Source: Bacillota bacterium
Lineage (GTDB): Bacteria > Bacillota > Clostridia > Oscillospirales > Oscillospiraceae
Assembly (NCBI GenBank): GCA_030529825.1
Contig: JAUMWD010000002.1
Span: 1-64,000 of the forward strand
Length of the DNA: 64,000 nucleotides
Reading direction: 5' to 3'
In this document: positions 34,230 to 42,619 of the stretch, in pieces
Layout: every line of letters begins with the position of its first letter
Position numbering within the stretch: the first letter of the stretch is position 1
Notes under the pieces: generated by a model
Told to the model about the DNA's origin: nothing
Database searches by the model: none
The model's input: the letters and a program-made list of their open reading frames with translations, nothing else
Program-made: the position numbers and the translations under genes

Positions 34230-35384
34230 ATGGATTTTATACCTGAAGCAGGCAACGATAATGTTGTTACTATAAAGGTTGTCGGTATCGGCGGTGCCGG
34301 TAACAATGTTGTGAACAGAATGGTTAAGTCCGGAACTCAGGGTGTTGAGTTCATTGCTGTTAATACAGACAAGCAGGCACTTGCAGTTTCTAATGCAAAT
34401 CAGAAGATTCAGATTGGTGAGAAGCTCACCCATGGTCAGGGCGCAGGCTCCGATCCCGATATCGGCAAGAAGAGCGCAGAAGAGAATCGCACCAACATTG
34501 CCAAGGCTGTTGAAGATGCAGATATGGTGTTCATCACCGCAGGCATGGGCGGCGGCACCGGCACCGGTGCAGCTCCCACCGTTGCTGACATTGCCCGAGA
34601 GGCAGGTATTCTCACTGTTGGCGTAGTGACCAAGCCCTTCAAGTTCGAGGGTAAGCGCCGCATGGATCAGGCAAACGAAGGTATCAAGGAGCTTCTGGGC
34701 AAGGTAGACTCTCTGCTCATCATCCCCAATGACCGCCTTAAATATGCTACCGATCAGAAGGTAACTCTTGCAAACGCATTTGAGATTGCCGACGATGTTC
34801 TCCGTCAGGCTGTTACCAGTATCTCTGACCTCATCAAGAATACCGGCTTTATTAACCTCGACTTCGCTGATGTAACCTGCATTATGAAGAACGCAGGCTT
34901 TGCACACATGGGTGTTGGCCGCGCAGCAGGTAAGGGCAAGGCAGAAGATGCAGCACGTATGGCAGTTGCAAGCCCTCTCATGGAAACCTCCATCAATGGC
35001 GCACACGGTGTCCTCATCAATATTACCGGCTCCGAGGATATGGGTCTTGAGGATGTTGAAGCAGCAGCAAATCTGGTTCAGGAAGCAGCTCATCCCGATG
35101 CAAACATCATCTTCGGTGCAACCTTTGATGACAGTATGCAGGATGAAATCCGCGTAACCGTTATTGCAACCGGCTTTGAGGAAGCTCCTACTGCAAAGCA
35201 GTCCGCAGCTCCCGTAGCAAAGACCGTAAAGGCAACAAAGGCAACTGAACCCGCACGCGAAAAGGCAAGTGCAGGTCTTTACACCGCAGCAGTTGAAAAG
35301 GCAGTTGAAAAGAAGGAAGAGCCTGAAGCTCCCGCAGAGGAAGATCCCTTTGACAGCATTTTTAAGATTTTCAACGCAAAATAA
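34230..35384 (+). CDS. ftsZ: Cell division GTPase FtsZ
   Basis: A 384-residue tubulin homologue forming the Z ring. The GTP-binding T1 loop GIGGAGNN, the tubulin signature GGGTGTGAAP near 105, and the T7 loop NLDFADV are all intact. An Ala/Lys/Glu-rich linker of about 60 residues leads to a C-terminal peptide (DPFDSIFKIF) that would bind membrane tethers. No ftsA lies next to it, so the tether must be elsewhere or be SepF. GGAGG lies upstream of the ATG and it has its own promoter and terminator. Confidence 0.97.
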   Translation: MDFIPEAGNDNVVTIKVVGIGGAGNNVVNRMVKSGTQGVEFIAVNTDKQALAVSNANQKIQIGEKLTHGQGAGSDPDIGKKSAEENRTNIAKAVEDADMVFITAGMGGGTGTGAAPTVADIAREAGILTVGVVTKPFKFEGKRRMDQANEGIKELLGKVDSLLIIPNDRLKYATDQKVTLANAFEIADDVLRQAVTSISDLIKNTGFINLDFADVTCIMKNAGFAHMGVGRAAGKGKAEDAARMAVASPLMETSINGAHGVLINITGSEDMGLEDVEAAANLVQEAAHPDANIIFGATFDDSMQDEIRVTVIATGFEEAPTAKQSAAPVAKTVKATKATEPAREKASAGLYTAAVEKAVEKKEEPEAPAEEDPFDSIFKIFNAK

Positions 35385-35395
35385 TTAATGAATAA

Positions 35396-35430
35396 TAAAA
35401 AACGCTCTCCCAAGGGAGAGCGTTTTTTTA
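35396..35430. terminator. Bidirectional terminator between ftsZ and the CsoR-type gene
   Basis: AACGCTCTCCC (35401-35411) with GGGAGAGCGTT (35414-35424), flanked by an A-run and seven T; it touches the stop codon of the leftward regulator gene. Confidence 0.9.
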
Positions 35431-35817
35431 ATTTATGTATTTGTCGATGGCCTTGTTGAGTTCTTCAATATACTCGGTGTCGCCTGTTTCAACAGCGTCG
35501 GTTATGCAGTGCTCAAGATGGTCCTTGAGAATAACTCTTGCGGTGCTGCCTAAAGCGGAGCGAACTGCGGCAAGCTGAATAAGCACATCGGTGCAGTCCC
35601 GTCCGTCTTCGACCATGCGCTTTACTGACTCGAGATGACCGATTGCACGGCTCAATCTGTTGACAACCGCCTTTGTATTTTCATGGTGATGAGGATGGTT
35701 GTGGTGAGGATGCTCGTGCTCCTCGTGTTCAGCTATGTCATCATTGGGCTTTTCGTCGTGGCAATGTATTATTCCGTCTCCGTGGTCGTGATAAAAGCAG
35801 TCGTCAGGTCTGTGCAT
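35428..35817 (-). CDS. CsoR/RcnR-type metal-sensing repressor with a His-rich N-terminal extension
   Basis: A 129-residue protein. Residues 49-129 are an all-helical DUF156 domain: NRLSRAIGHLESVKRMVEDGRDC, then LKDHLEHCI. Cys75, His100 and Cys104 match the Cys-His-Cys ligand set of the Cu(I)-sensing CsoR group rather than the formaldehyde sensor FrmR. The first 45 residues are an unusual extension with 14 His plus two Cys (for example HEHPHHNHPHHH), likely to bind Ni, Zn or Cu. CsoR proteins usually control a linked metal exporter, but none is adjacent here. It has a strong promoter and GAGAGG before the ATG. Confidence 0.85.
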   Translation of the reverse strand: MHRPDDCFYHDHGDGIIHCHDEKPNDDIAEHEEHEHPHHNHPHHHENTKAVVNRLSRAIGHLESVKRMVEDGRDCTDVLIQLAAVRSALGSTARVILKDHLEHCITDAVETGDTEYIEELNKAIDKYIN

Positions 35818-35848
35818 AATATACCTCTCAAGAATTTTTTATAAGGTT

Positions 35849-35877
35849 ACTATAATCATGTTTTTCTGATTTGTCAA
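35849..35877 (-). promoter_or_regulatory. Promoter of the CsoR-type gene
   Basis: Minus strand TTGACA (35872-35877), 17 bases, TATAGT (35849-35854). It is close to consensus; no G-rich CsoR/RcnR-type operator is visible beside it. Confidence 0.8.
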
Positions 35878-35903
35878 ACAGAATAATGTGCCTCTATTGC
35901 CGG

Positions 35904-35933
35904 GAATATGGACTTGCGGAGAAAGAATACCAT
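35904..35933 (+). promoter_or_regulatory. Candidate SigE-type promoter of sigK
   Basis: GAATATG (35904-35910), 15 bases, AATACCAT (35926-35933), close to the mother-cell consensus (ATATT-like -35, CATACAAT-like -10). In Bacillus sigK is read by SigE and by SigK itself. Confidence 0.4.
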
Positions 35934-35950
35934 TACCTGAGGTGATTTCT

Positions 35951-36646
35951 ATGCTTGAATCGGTGTTCATGATACTGGGCGGATTGCTGCTCATGCTGAG
36001 GCTATCTCCGAACGGCTCATTTCCGACACCTCTTTCGGCGGAGGAGGAAAAAAAGTATGTTGAGTTATGGCTGACAGGTGACATAGACGCGCGCAATGCT
36101 TTGGTTGAACATAACTTAAGGCTTGTGGCACATATAGTAAAAAAGTACTATACGCAGGCTGAGGATATGGACGATTTGATTTCCATAGGCACGATAGGGC
36201 TTATTAAAGGGATTAATACCTATAAGCCGGATAAGGGTGTCAGACTTGCCACTTATGCCAGCAGATGCTGTGAAAATGAAATTCTTATGTATTTCAGAAG
36301 TCTTAAGAAAACAGCAGGGGATGTGAGCTTGTCGGATGCAATTGATACTGATGCAGATGGAAACAGCCTATCGCTTCTCGACATAATATATCTTGACGAT
36401 GATATGTCGGAAAGAATAGGAAATATGGAAATATGCGACAAACTCCGGCAGCTTGTGAAGACGGTTTTAACCGAAAGGGAAGAAAAAATAATCAGATACC
36501 GATTCGGGCTTGACAGCGGAGTGCCCAAAACACAGCGCGAAACTGCCAAGCTTTGCGGAATAAGCAGGTCTTATGTAAGCAGAATTGAGAAAAAAGCGCT
36601 TGAAAAGCTGAAAGCAGCCCTGAATGATGAAGCTTTGTTTTTCTAA
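35951..36646 (+). CDS. sigK: Late mother-cell sporulation sigma factor SigK (unsplit)
   Basis: A 231-residue sigma-70 family factor. A short hydrophobic pro-region (MLESVFMILGGLLLMLRL) is followed by FPTPLSAEEEKKYV, the SigK hallmark; region 2 contains NLRLVAHIVKKYY and DLISIGTIGLIKGINTY; region 4 ends in a helix-turn-helix (TQRETAKLCGISRSYVSRI). The gene is intact with no skin element. It drives spore coat and late genes in the mother cell. The ATG at 35951 has GAGGTGAT upstream. This strongly suggests that the organism's lineage makes endospores. Confidence 0.9.
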   Translation: MLESVFMILGGLLLMLRLSPNGSFPTPLSAEEEKKYVELWLTGDIDARNALVEHNLRLVAHIVKKYYTQAEDMDDLISIGTIGLIKGINTYKPDKGVRLATYASRCCENEILMYFRSLKKTAGDVSLSDAIDTDADGNSLSLLDIIYLDDDMSERIGNMEICDKLRQLVKTVLTEREEKIIRYRFGLDSGVPKTQRETAKLCGISRSYVSRIEKKALEKLKAALNDEALFF

Positions 36647-36652
36647 TTATAC

Positions 36653-36681
36653 TTGTACATTTTGATACATTATGATATATT
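36653..36681 (+). promoter_or_regulatory. Promoter of the VanY-type gene
   Basis: TTGTAC (36653-36658), 17 bases, TATATT (36676-36681) preceded by TGA (extended -10). Confidence 0.65.
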
Positions 36682-36723
36682 ACTTAATTGCAAAACATCA
36701 ACACAGAGAAAGAGGTGATGGGG

Positions 36724-37503
36724 ATGAGAGTAAAAAAGACAATATGGATTTTCTTTATGACTATGCTGTTTGCAACACTCGTTCTCATCGTTAATTCGAG
36801 AATACAGTTAAGCGGAGAGGTTATTCTCGGCGGAGCAGAGGACGCTTTTGTTAAGGTTGACAATTTAAAACAGCCTTTGGATGAGTTTGGCTTATACGGA
36901 AAAAATCTGGAAGGCTTGGACTATCCTGATATTGACATTACTGACTGGCAGTATGTTCTTATTAACAGCGAGAATCCATCCACTACATTTGAGCCTAAAG
37001 TTAAGGAATATAAGAATTCCGGAGTTTATTTTGCATCAGATGCCATTGCAAACCTTAATAATCTAATAAGCGCAGCAAAGGAGGCTGGATTTACCCCTTA
37101 TATCAATTGTGCTTATCGGGATTATTCTTCACAGCAGTTTGCATTTACAAGTAAAGCAAACCAGCTCACATGGGATGATACCTATACCTATGAGGAGGCT
37201 GTAGAGATAACGAAGAGCATTATTGCATATCCGGGCACCAGTGACCATCAGACGGGTTTGGGCATCGATATACTTGATAAACAATACTATGAACTCGATT
37301 ACAGCAAGATGGATAAGGAATTCTTTGCTTGGATGGATGAGCACTGCGCAGAATTTGGATTTATCAAGCGGTACCCCGGCAGCAAGAAGGATGTTACCGG
37401 CTGGGATGAGCCCTGGCACTATCGCTATGTTGGCGTTGAGGCGGCTGCATTTATTATGGAGAACAATTTGACTCTCGAAGAGTTTGTTGCTCATTACAGG
37501 TAA
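36724..37503 (+). CDS. VanY-family D-alanyl-D-alanine carboxypeptidase
   Basis: A 259-residue exported zinc peptidase that trims the terminal D-Ala from peptidoglycan stems. A signal-anchor helix (about 5-22) precedes a linker and the VanY domain. The zinc motif SDHQTGLGIDI supplies His and Asp, and the later EPWHYRYVG supplies the catalytic Glu and third ligand. The ATG at 36724 has AGAGG eight bases upstream; an ATG at 36718 is too close. It is a single-gene unit beside sigK. Vancomycin resistance is not implied, because no other van genes are seen. Confidence 0.87.
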   Translation: MRVKKTIWIFFMTMLFATLVLIVNSRIQLSGEVILGGAEDAFVKVDNLKQPLDEFGLYGKNLEGLDYPDIDITDWQYVLINSENPSTTFEPKVKEYKNSGVYFASDAIANLNNLISAAKEAGFTPYINCAYRDYSSQQFAFTSKANQLTWDDTYTYEEAVEITKSIIAYPGTSDHQTGLGIDILDKQYYELDYSKMDKEFFAWMDEHCAEFGFIKRYPGSKKDVTGWDEPWHYRYVGVEAAAFIMENNLTLEEFVAHYR

Positions 37504-37541
37504 TTTATGCGTTTAAGTTTTATTTTGAATTCAAAAAATGC

Positions 37542-37570
37542 TTGCAATACAATACTTTTAGTGTTATTAT
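37542..37570 (+). promoter_or_regulatory. Promoter of the rimP-nusA-infB operon
   Basis: TTGCAA (37542-37547), 17 bases, TATTAT (37565-37570) preceded by TGT (extended -10), with an A-run upstream. Confidence 0.75.
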
Positions 37571-37594
37571 ACTTGAGTAAGTTAGTTAGGTTTT

Positions 37595-37622
37595 AAGAGT
37601 GGGTCACAGCCCACTCTTTTTG
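37595..37622 (+). terminator. Leader terminator (attenuator) upstream of rimP
   Basis: AAGAGTGGG (37595-37603) with CCCACTCTT (37610-37618), then a T-run. It lies about 20 bases after the predicted transcription start and 37 bases before the rimP ATG, so every transcript of this operon must read through it. NusA, encoded by the operon, is the obvious candidate regulator. Confidence 0.75.
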
Positions 37623-37658
37623 TTGAGCTTTTTGCAATTCTTAAAATGGAGAATCAAT

Positions 37659-38102
37659 ATGAGCAAAATTACCGAAAGAGTAGAAATTCTTGCAAAACCG
37701 ATTGTTGAAGAAGAGGGTTGTGAGCTCTGGTCCGTTGAATATGTCAAGGAAGCAGGCACATGGTATCTGCGCATTTTCATTGACAAGGAAGGCGGAGTAG
37801 ACATTCTTGACTGCGAGCGCATAAGCCGCAGAATGGATCCGATTCTTGACGAAGAGGATCCCATCCCCGACAGCTATGTTTTTGAGGTCGGTTCTGCCGG
37901 CGCTGAAAGAGAGCTTAAACGGTCTTCGGATTTTGAAAAATTCATGGGCAGCGAGGTTGAAGTCAAGCTATATCAGCCCTATCAGGGCAGAAAATCCGTA
38001 GTTGGTAAGCTTGAAGCATATGTTGACGGTGATGTTACCGTTTCCGGCATCCTTCTTAAAAAGTCACAGGTCGCGCAGGTTAAGCTGCACGTTTCAATAT
38101 AA
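37659..38102 (+). CDS. rimP: Ribosome maturation factor RimP
   Basis: A 147-residue factor for 30S subunit assembly. The N-terminal alpha/beta domain (GCELWSVEYVKEAGTWYLRIFID, split by usual loop) and SRRMDPILDEEDPIPDSYVFEVGSAG are typical, with a C-terminal SH3-like domain. The ATG at 37659 has GGAG upstream; an earlier in-frame codon overlaps the leader hairpin and is rejected. It is the first gene of the conserved rimP-nusA-infB operon. Confidence 0.93.
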   Translation: MSKITERVEILAKPIVEEEGCELWSVEYVKEAGTWYLRIFIDKEGGVDILDCERISRRMDPILDEEDPIPDSYVFEVGSAGAERELKRSSDFEKFMGSEVEVKLYQPYQGRKSVVGKLEAYVDGDVTVSGILLKKSQVAQVKLHVSI

Positions 38103-38123
38103 AATTAAAAGGGGTATAACGAC

Positions 38124-39176
38124 ATGAACGCAGAATTTTTTTCCGCAATTGAGGACATTGAAAAAGAAAAAGGTATTCCCAAAGAGTATATGTACGATAA
38201 AATCCGCCAGGCTATGATGGCGGCCTTCAGACGCGATAATCCCGAATGCGCCGACAATGTTGAAATCCTTTTGGATGAAAGCAGAAAGCGCATTGAAATG
38301 CATGTTAATAAGATTGCCGTTGAAGAGGTGGAGGATTCCGCACTGGAGATTCAGATTGACGCGGCAAAGAAGATAAGCAAGCGTGCAAAAATCGGTGACA
38401 CCGTGAAGGTTCCCGTAGAAACCAAGAAATTCGGCCGCATTGCTGCCCAGGCTGCAAAGCAGGTTATTATTCAGGGTATCCGTGAGGCGGAGCGTGGTCT
38501 TGTATATGAGGAGTTCACCTCTAAGGAGCATGAAATCCTCACCGGCGTCGTTTCCCGCATTGAGCCCCGCACCGGCAGCGTTTCCATCCGCATCAGCTCC
38601 AATAGCGAGTACACCGAGGCCATGCTCGCTCCCAACGAGCGTATTAAGACCGAGGTCCTCACCGAGGGTGACCGCATCAAGGTTTATGTTGTTGAAGTCA
38701 GAAACTCCACAAAGGGCCCCCAGGTACTCATCAGCCGTACTCATCCCGGGCTTGTAAAGCGCCTGTTTGAGCTTGAGGTTCCCGAAATATTCGACGGTAC
38801 GGTAGAAATCAAGTCTATCGCCCGTGAGGCAGGCAGCCGCACCAAGATGGCTGTTTGGTCCAACGATGCAGATATTGATCCCATCGGCTCCTGTGTTGGC
38901 CCCAAGGGCGCTCGCGTTGCTGAAATCGTCGATGAGCTTGGCGGCGAGAAGATTGACATTATCAAGTACAGTGAGATTCCCGAGGAATACATTGCCGCCG
39001 CTCTTGCACCCTCCGAGGTTGTTAGTGTAACCATGTTTGAAGACGGCAAAAGCTGCCGTGTAATCGTTCCTGACAGCCAGCTTTCTCTTGCCATAGGCAA
39101 GGAAGGTCAGAATGCTCGTCTTGCGGCAAAGCTGACCGGCTTTAAGATTGACATTAAGCCTGAATCCGAAGCTTAA
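38124..39176 (+). CDS. nusA: Transcription termination/antitermination factor NusA
   Basis: A 350-residue NusA of the short Gram-positive form: an RNA-polymerase-binding N-terminal domain, an S1 domain near 135-200 (GVVSRIEPRTGSVSI), and two KH domains (CVGPKGARVAEI and AIGKEGQNARLAAKLTG). The acidic repeats of the proteobacterial protein are absent, as expected. AAGGGG lies upstream of the ATG. It may regulate its own operon through the leader hairpin. Confidence 0.96.
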   Translation: MNAEFFSAIEDIEKEKGIPKEYMYDKIRQAMMAAFRRDNPECADNVEILLDESRKRIEMHVNKIAVEEVEDSALEIQIDAAKKISKRAKIGDTVKVPVETKKFGRIAAQAAKQVIIQGIREAERGLVYEEFTSKEHEILTGVVSRIEPRTGSVSIRISSNSEYTEAMLAPNERIKTEVLTEGDRIKVYVVEVRNSTKGPQVLISRTHPGLVKRLFELEVPEIFDGTVEIKSIAREAGSRTKMAVWSNDADIDPIGSCVGPKGARVAEIVDELGGEKIDIIKYSEIPEEYIAAALAPSEVVSVTMFEDGKSCRVIVPDSQLSLAIGKEGQNARLAAKLTGFKIDIKPESEA

Positions 39177-39196
39177 TTTGAAAGGAGGCAGCTTGG

Positions 39197-39463
39197 ATGG
39201 AAAAGAAAATACCAATGCGACAGTGTCTGGGCTGCCGTGAAATGAAACCCAAGCGTGAGCTTATTCGTGCGGTTAAATCGCCGGAAGGTGAAGTGAGTCT
39301 TGACTTCAGAGGCAAGGCGTCGGGCAGAGGAGCATATATTTGCCCGAATCCCGATTGCCTGAAGAAAGCAATAAAAGCCAAGGCACTTGAGAGAGCTTTT
39401 TCAACTGCAATACCACAGTCAGTGTATGCAGAGCTTGAAAAGCAGATGGAGGCCGGAGAATGA
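39197..39463 (+). CDS. ylxR: YlxR/RnpM RNA-binding protein
   Basis: An 88-residue YlxR protein. CLGCREMKPKRELIR and GRGAYICPNPDCL are the family's two signatures. In Bacillus the protein binds RNase P RNA and modulates its activity. AAAGGAGG precedes the ATG. It sits in the invariant place between nusA and the L7Ae-like gene, which it overlaps by 4 bases. Confidence 0.94.
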   Translation: MEKKIPMRQCLGCREMKPKRELIRAVKSPEGEVSLDFRGKASGRGAYICPNPDCLKKAIKAKALERAFSTAIPQSVYAELEKQMEAGE

Positions 39464-39891
39464 ACGAAAAAGCGTTGAATTTTCTCGGCCTGATGCGAAA
39501 AGCAAATGCAATTCAGATTGGCGAAACCGATACCGGCGCGGCAGTCAGAGCGCAGCATGCAAGGCTTATTGTGATAGCGTCAGATGCTTCCGGTAATGCG
39601 AGGAAGAGGGCGGAGAGCTTTGTGTACGGACGAAATGTTCCGCTGATTGAGGTGCCTTTCTCAAAGGAAGAGATTTCCGATAAGGTCGGAAAAAACGGAT
39701 GCTCCATGGCGGCGATATGCGATATTGGCTTTGCCGATGCGTTTATTAAAGCTTTGTGTGCAGATGAGCCCGAAAAATACGCAGATACGGCAGTGATAAT
39801 TGAAGAATCACTGAAGAAAGCGAATAAGCTGAAGCAGGAGCGCAAGACGCACGAGACGAACAAGAGGAACGGTAAGAGGAGGAAAAATTAA
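39460..39891 (+). CDS. L7Ae-like RNA-binding protein (YlxQ)
   Basis: A 143-residue protein of the L7Ae/L30e/YbxF fold. The core [20 protein letters not shown] and [11 protein letters not shown] segments match the YlxQ family, which binds kink-turn RNA. A basic C-terminal tail (about 120-143, [13 protein letters not shown]) extends beyond the usual 100-residue domain. It overlaps ylxR by 4 bases, and its stop overlaps the infB start by one base. Confidence 0.88.
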   Translation: MNEKALNFLGLMRKANAIQIGETDTGAAVRAQHARLIVIASDASGNARKRAESFVYGRNVPLIEVPFSKEEISDKVGKNGCSMAAICDIGFADAFIKALCADEPEKYADTAVIIEESLKKANKLKQERKTHETNKRNGKRRKN

Positions 39892-42206
39892 TGAGCTTGA
39901 TTAAATACAGAATTCATGAGGTAGCAAAGGACTTTAATACGACATCAAAGGTTATAAGTCAGATTCTTACCGACTATGCCACCACTCCCAAGAATCACAT
40001 GCAGGTTCTGGAGAATGATGAGCTGGATTTGATTTTTGAGTATATTACCCAGCATAACCAGATTAGCAGTATTGCCGAGGTGTTTAATGTGGCTCCGAAG
40101 GCGGAGAATAAGCCCTCTGAAAAGGCTGGAAATAACGATAAGAAGAGCGAAGCAAAGCCTGCAGCAGCACCCGCAGCTGCACCCAAGAAGGAAAATAAGC
40201 CCCATGTTCCCAAGCCTGTTGCAGAAAAGCGCGTAATCGATACCCGCGGCAGTGCGGCTGTGAACATTGACAAGTATGACGAGCGCTTTGACCAGCTTGC
40301 CGGCGAAAAGGCAAGAGACCGCGATATGAAGCGCGGCAAGGAAAAGATAGTAAATAAGAATAAGCAGCGTCAGAATCAACAGGTGGCCTCTGCAAAGCGC
40401 CGTCAGGAAGAACGGGATAAGATGCAGAAGCTCCAGCTTGAAATAGCAAAGAAGCAGCAGCTTAAGGTTGAGATTCCCGATGAGATTAATGTTGGCGAGC
40501 TTGCATCACGCATGAAGAAGAACGCGGGCGAGGTTATTAAGCAGCTTATTAAGCTGGGCGTATTTGCCTCTGTTTCCGACATTATCGACTACGATACCGC
40601 AGCTCTCGTCGCTATGGAACTCGGCTGCAAGGTTGAGAAGGAAATCGTTGTAACCGTTGAAGAGCGCCTTATTGACGACCATGTTGATACTGAGGAAGAG
40701 CTTGTCAACCGCGCACCCGTTGTTGTTGTCATGGGCCATGTTGACCACGGCAAGACCAGCCTTCTCGACTATATCCGTCATGCAAATGTTGCTTCAGGCG
40801 AGGCAGGCGGTATTACCCAGCATATCGGTGCATATACTGTTGAAATTAACGGAAGCCCCATTACCTTCCTTGATACCCCGGGCCACGAGGCATTTACATC
40901 CATGCGTGCCCGCGGCGCAATGGTAACCGATATTGCCATCCTTGTTGTTGCTGCAGATGACGGCATTATGCCTCAGACAATTGAAAGCATTAACCATGCA
41001 AAGGCCGCAGGCATTCCTCTTGTTGTTGCGATTAATAAGATGGACACCGTAGGCGCAAACCCTGAGCGCATTAAGCAGCAGCTCACAGAATATGATATCG
41101 TTCCCGAAGAGTGGGGCGGTGATACGATCGTATGTCCCATTTCCGCAAAGACCGGTATGGGTATTGACGACCTGCTTGAAAACCTCGTAGTTCTTGCTGA
41201 GGTTCAGGAGCTCAAGGCCAATCCCAACCGTGCGGCAAAGGGTGCAGTTATCGAAGCTCGTCTTGATAAGGGCCGCGGCCCCATTATGACTGTTCTCGTT
41301 CAGAACGGTACTCTCAAGCATGGCGATATTATCATTGCAGGTACGGCTGTCGGTCGTGTCCGCACTATGATTAACGATAATGGCCAGCGCATTACCGAGG
41401 CAGGCCCCTCTGTTCCTGTTGAGATTTCCGGTATGTCCGAGGTTCCCAGCGCTGGCGATACCTTTGACGCAGTTGCAGATGAGCGTATGGCACGCGAGCT
41501 TGCCGATGAGCGTAAGACTCAGCAGAAGAACGCTGCCTTCGGTTCCGCAAAGAAGGTAAGCCTTGAAGACCTCTTTAGCCAGATTCAGGCTGGCGAGATG
41601 AAGACACTCAACATCATTGTCAAGGCCGATGTACAGGGCTCGGCAGAAGCTGTAAAGGCATCTCTTGAGAAGATTACCAATGATGAAGTACGCGTAAAGG
41701 TAATTCATAGCGCAGTTGGTGCAATTAACGAGTCCGATGTTATGCTGGCAGCCACCTCCGGTGCAATCATTGTCGGCTTCAATGTGCGCCCCGACAATGC
41801 CGCACGCGACAGTGCGGCTCGCTCCAATGTTGATATGCGTATGTACCGCGTCATTTATGACTGTATCAACGAGATTGAAGCAGCTATGAAGGGTATGCTT
41901 GCACCCAAGTTCAGAGAAGCTATCATCGGCCATGCCGAGGTTCGAGAGACCTATAAGGTATCCAAGGTCGGCACTGTTACGGGCTGCTATGTTCAGGACG
42001 GTAAGATTCAGCGCGGCTGTCAGGTACGCGTTCTCCGCGACAATGTTGTTGTACATGAAGGCGACCTTGCATCTCTCCGTCGTTTCAAGGACGATGTTAA
42101 GGAAGTTGCCAGCGGCTATGAATGTGGTATGCAGGTTGAGAAGTTCAACGATATCAAGGTTGGCGATGTAATTGAATGCTTTGTTATGGAGCAGATTGAG
42201 ATTTAA
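39891..42206 (+). CDS. infB: Translation initiation factor IF-2
   Basis: A 771-residue GTPase that brings fMet-tRNA to the 30S subunit. It has the N-terminal IF2-N motif ([12 protein letters not shown]), an Ala/Lys/Pro-rich linker (about 65-180), and a second IF2-N domain ([21 protein letters not shown]). The G domain has [16 protein letters not shown] near 278, DTPGHEAF and NKMD, and C-terminal domains close the protein (VREVGDV-type). AGAGGAGG precedes the ATG. Confidence 0.97.
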   Translation: MSLIKYRIHEVAKDFNTTSKVISQILTDYATTPKNHMQVLENDELDLIFEYITQHNQISSIAEVFNVAPKAENKPSEKAGNNDKKSEAKPAAAPAAAPKKENKPHVPKPVAEKRVIDTRGSAAVNIDKYDERFDQLAGEKARDRDMKRGKEKIVNKNKQRQNQQVASAKRRQEERDKMQKLQLEIAKKQQLKVEIPDEINVGELASRMKKNAGEVIKQLIKLGVFASVSDIIDYDTAALVAMELGCKVEKEIVVTVEERLIDDHVDTEEELVNRAPVVVVMGHVDHGKTSLLDYIRHANVASGEAGGITQHIGAYTVEINGSPITFLDTPGHEAFTSMRARGAMVTDIAILVVAADDGIMPQTIESINHAKAAGIPLVVAINKMDTVGANPERIKQQLTEYDIVPEEWGGDTIVCPISAKTGMGIDDLLENLVVLAEVQELKANPNRAAKGAVIEARLDKGRGPIMTVLVQNGTLKHGDIIIAGTAVGRVRTMINDNGQRITEAGPSVPVEISGMSEVPSAGDTFDAVADERMARELADERKTQQKNAAFGSAKKVSLEDLFSQIQAGEMKTLNIIVKADVQGSAEAVKASLEKITNDEVRVKVIHSAVGAINESDVMLAATSGAIIVGFNVRPDNAARDSAARSNVDMRMYRVIYDCINEIEAAMKGMLAPKFREAIIGHAEVRETYKVSKVGTVTGCYVQDGKIQRGCQVRVLRDNVVVHEGDLASLRRFKDDVKEVASGYECGMQVEKFNDIKVGDVIECFVMEQIEI

Positions 42207-42213
42207 CAACAAT

Positions 42214-42236
42214 GGGCGGTCATAATTTGACCGCCC
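42214..42236 (+). other. Intercistronic hairpin between infB and rbfA
   Basis: GGGCGGTCA / TGACCGCCC with a 5-base loop, 8 bases after the infB stop. No T-run follows, so it is more likely an mRNA-stability or processing element than a terminator. Confidence 0.6.
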
Positions 42237-42259
42237 TGAAAACCATAGGAGGAAATAAG

Positions 42260-42619
42260 ATGCCTTCAAATAAATTAGCAAGAACTAATGACGATATTCA
42301 GCTTGTTATGAGCAAGCTTCTGCGTGAGATAAAGGATCCACGTGTAAACCAGGGCATGATAAGTGTCACCCGAGTTGAAACCACCGGAGACCTTAAATTC
42401 AGCAAAATCTGGCTTTCCGTTATGGGACTTCAGAATGAGAAGGAATTTAAGAAGGGACTTAAGTCTGCATCCGGCTGGCTTCGCCGAGAGCTTGGTAATT
42501 CACTTAAGCTCCGCAATACACCGGAGCTGGTTTTTGAGCTTGACCACAGCATTGAATACGGTGCTCATATTAACGAGATTATCAACACACTTGAAATCAA
42601 GTACGACGAGGAAGAATAA
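42260..42619 (+). CDS. rbfA: Ribosome-binding factor A (RbfA)
   Basis: A 119-residue KH-like factor for 30S maturation and cold adaptation. KLLREIKDPRVNQGMISVTRVETTGD-type sequence and the ALA-like turn in ASGWLRRELGNSLKLRNTPEL are diagnostic. The ATG at 42260 has AGGAGG nine bases upstream; an earlier start overlaps the hairpin and is rejected. The last base of the stop is shared with the nrnA start. Confidence 0.94.
   Translation: MPSNKLARTNDDIQLVMSKLLREIKDPRVNQGMISVTRVETTGDLKFSKIWLSVMGLQNEKEFKKGLKSASGWLRRELGNSLKLRNTPELVFELDHSIEYGAHINEIINTLEIKYDEEE

Noticed and set aside
35681-35817. His-rich stretch as a low-complexity frameshift artefact
   Set aside because: The frame is open from a strong ribosome binding site through the conserved DUF156 core without interruption, so the extension is genuine coding sequence.
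36724-37503. Vancomycin-resistance vanY
   Set aside because: No vanH, vanA/B, vanX or vanRS genes nearby; many Clostridia carry VanY-type carboxypeptidases as ordinary wall enzymes.
42214-42236. Hairpin after infB as a terminator
   Set aside because: No T-run follows and the rbfA start comes right after, so it is reported only as an intercistronic hairpin.
40794-42281. A 495-codon open frame antisense to infB
   Set aside because: It has no ribosome binding site and a residue composition typical of the reverse strand of a biased gene; infB on the other strand is certain.
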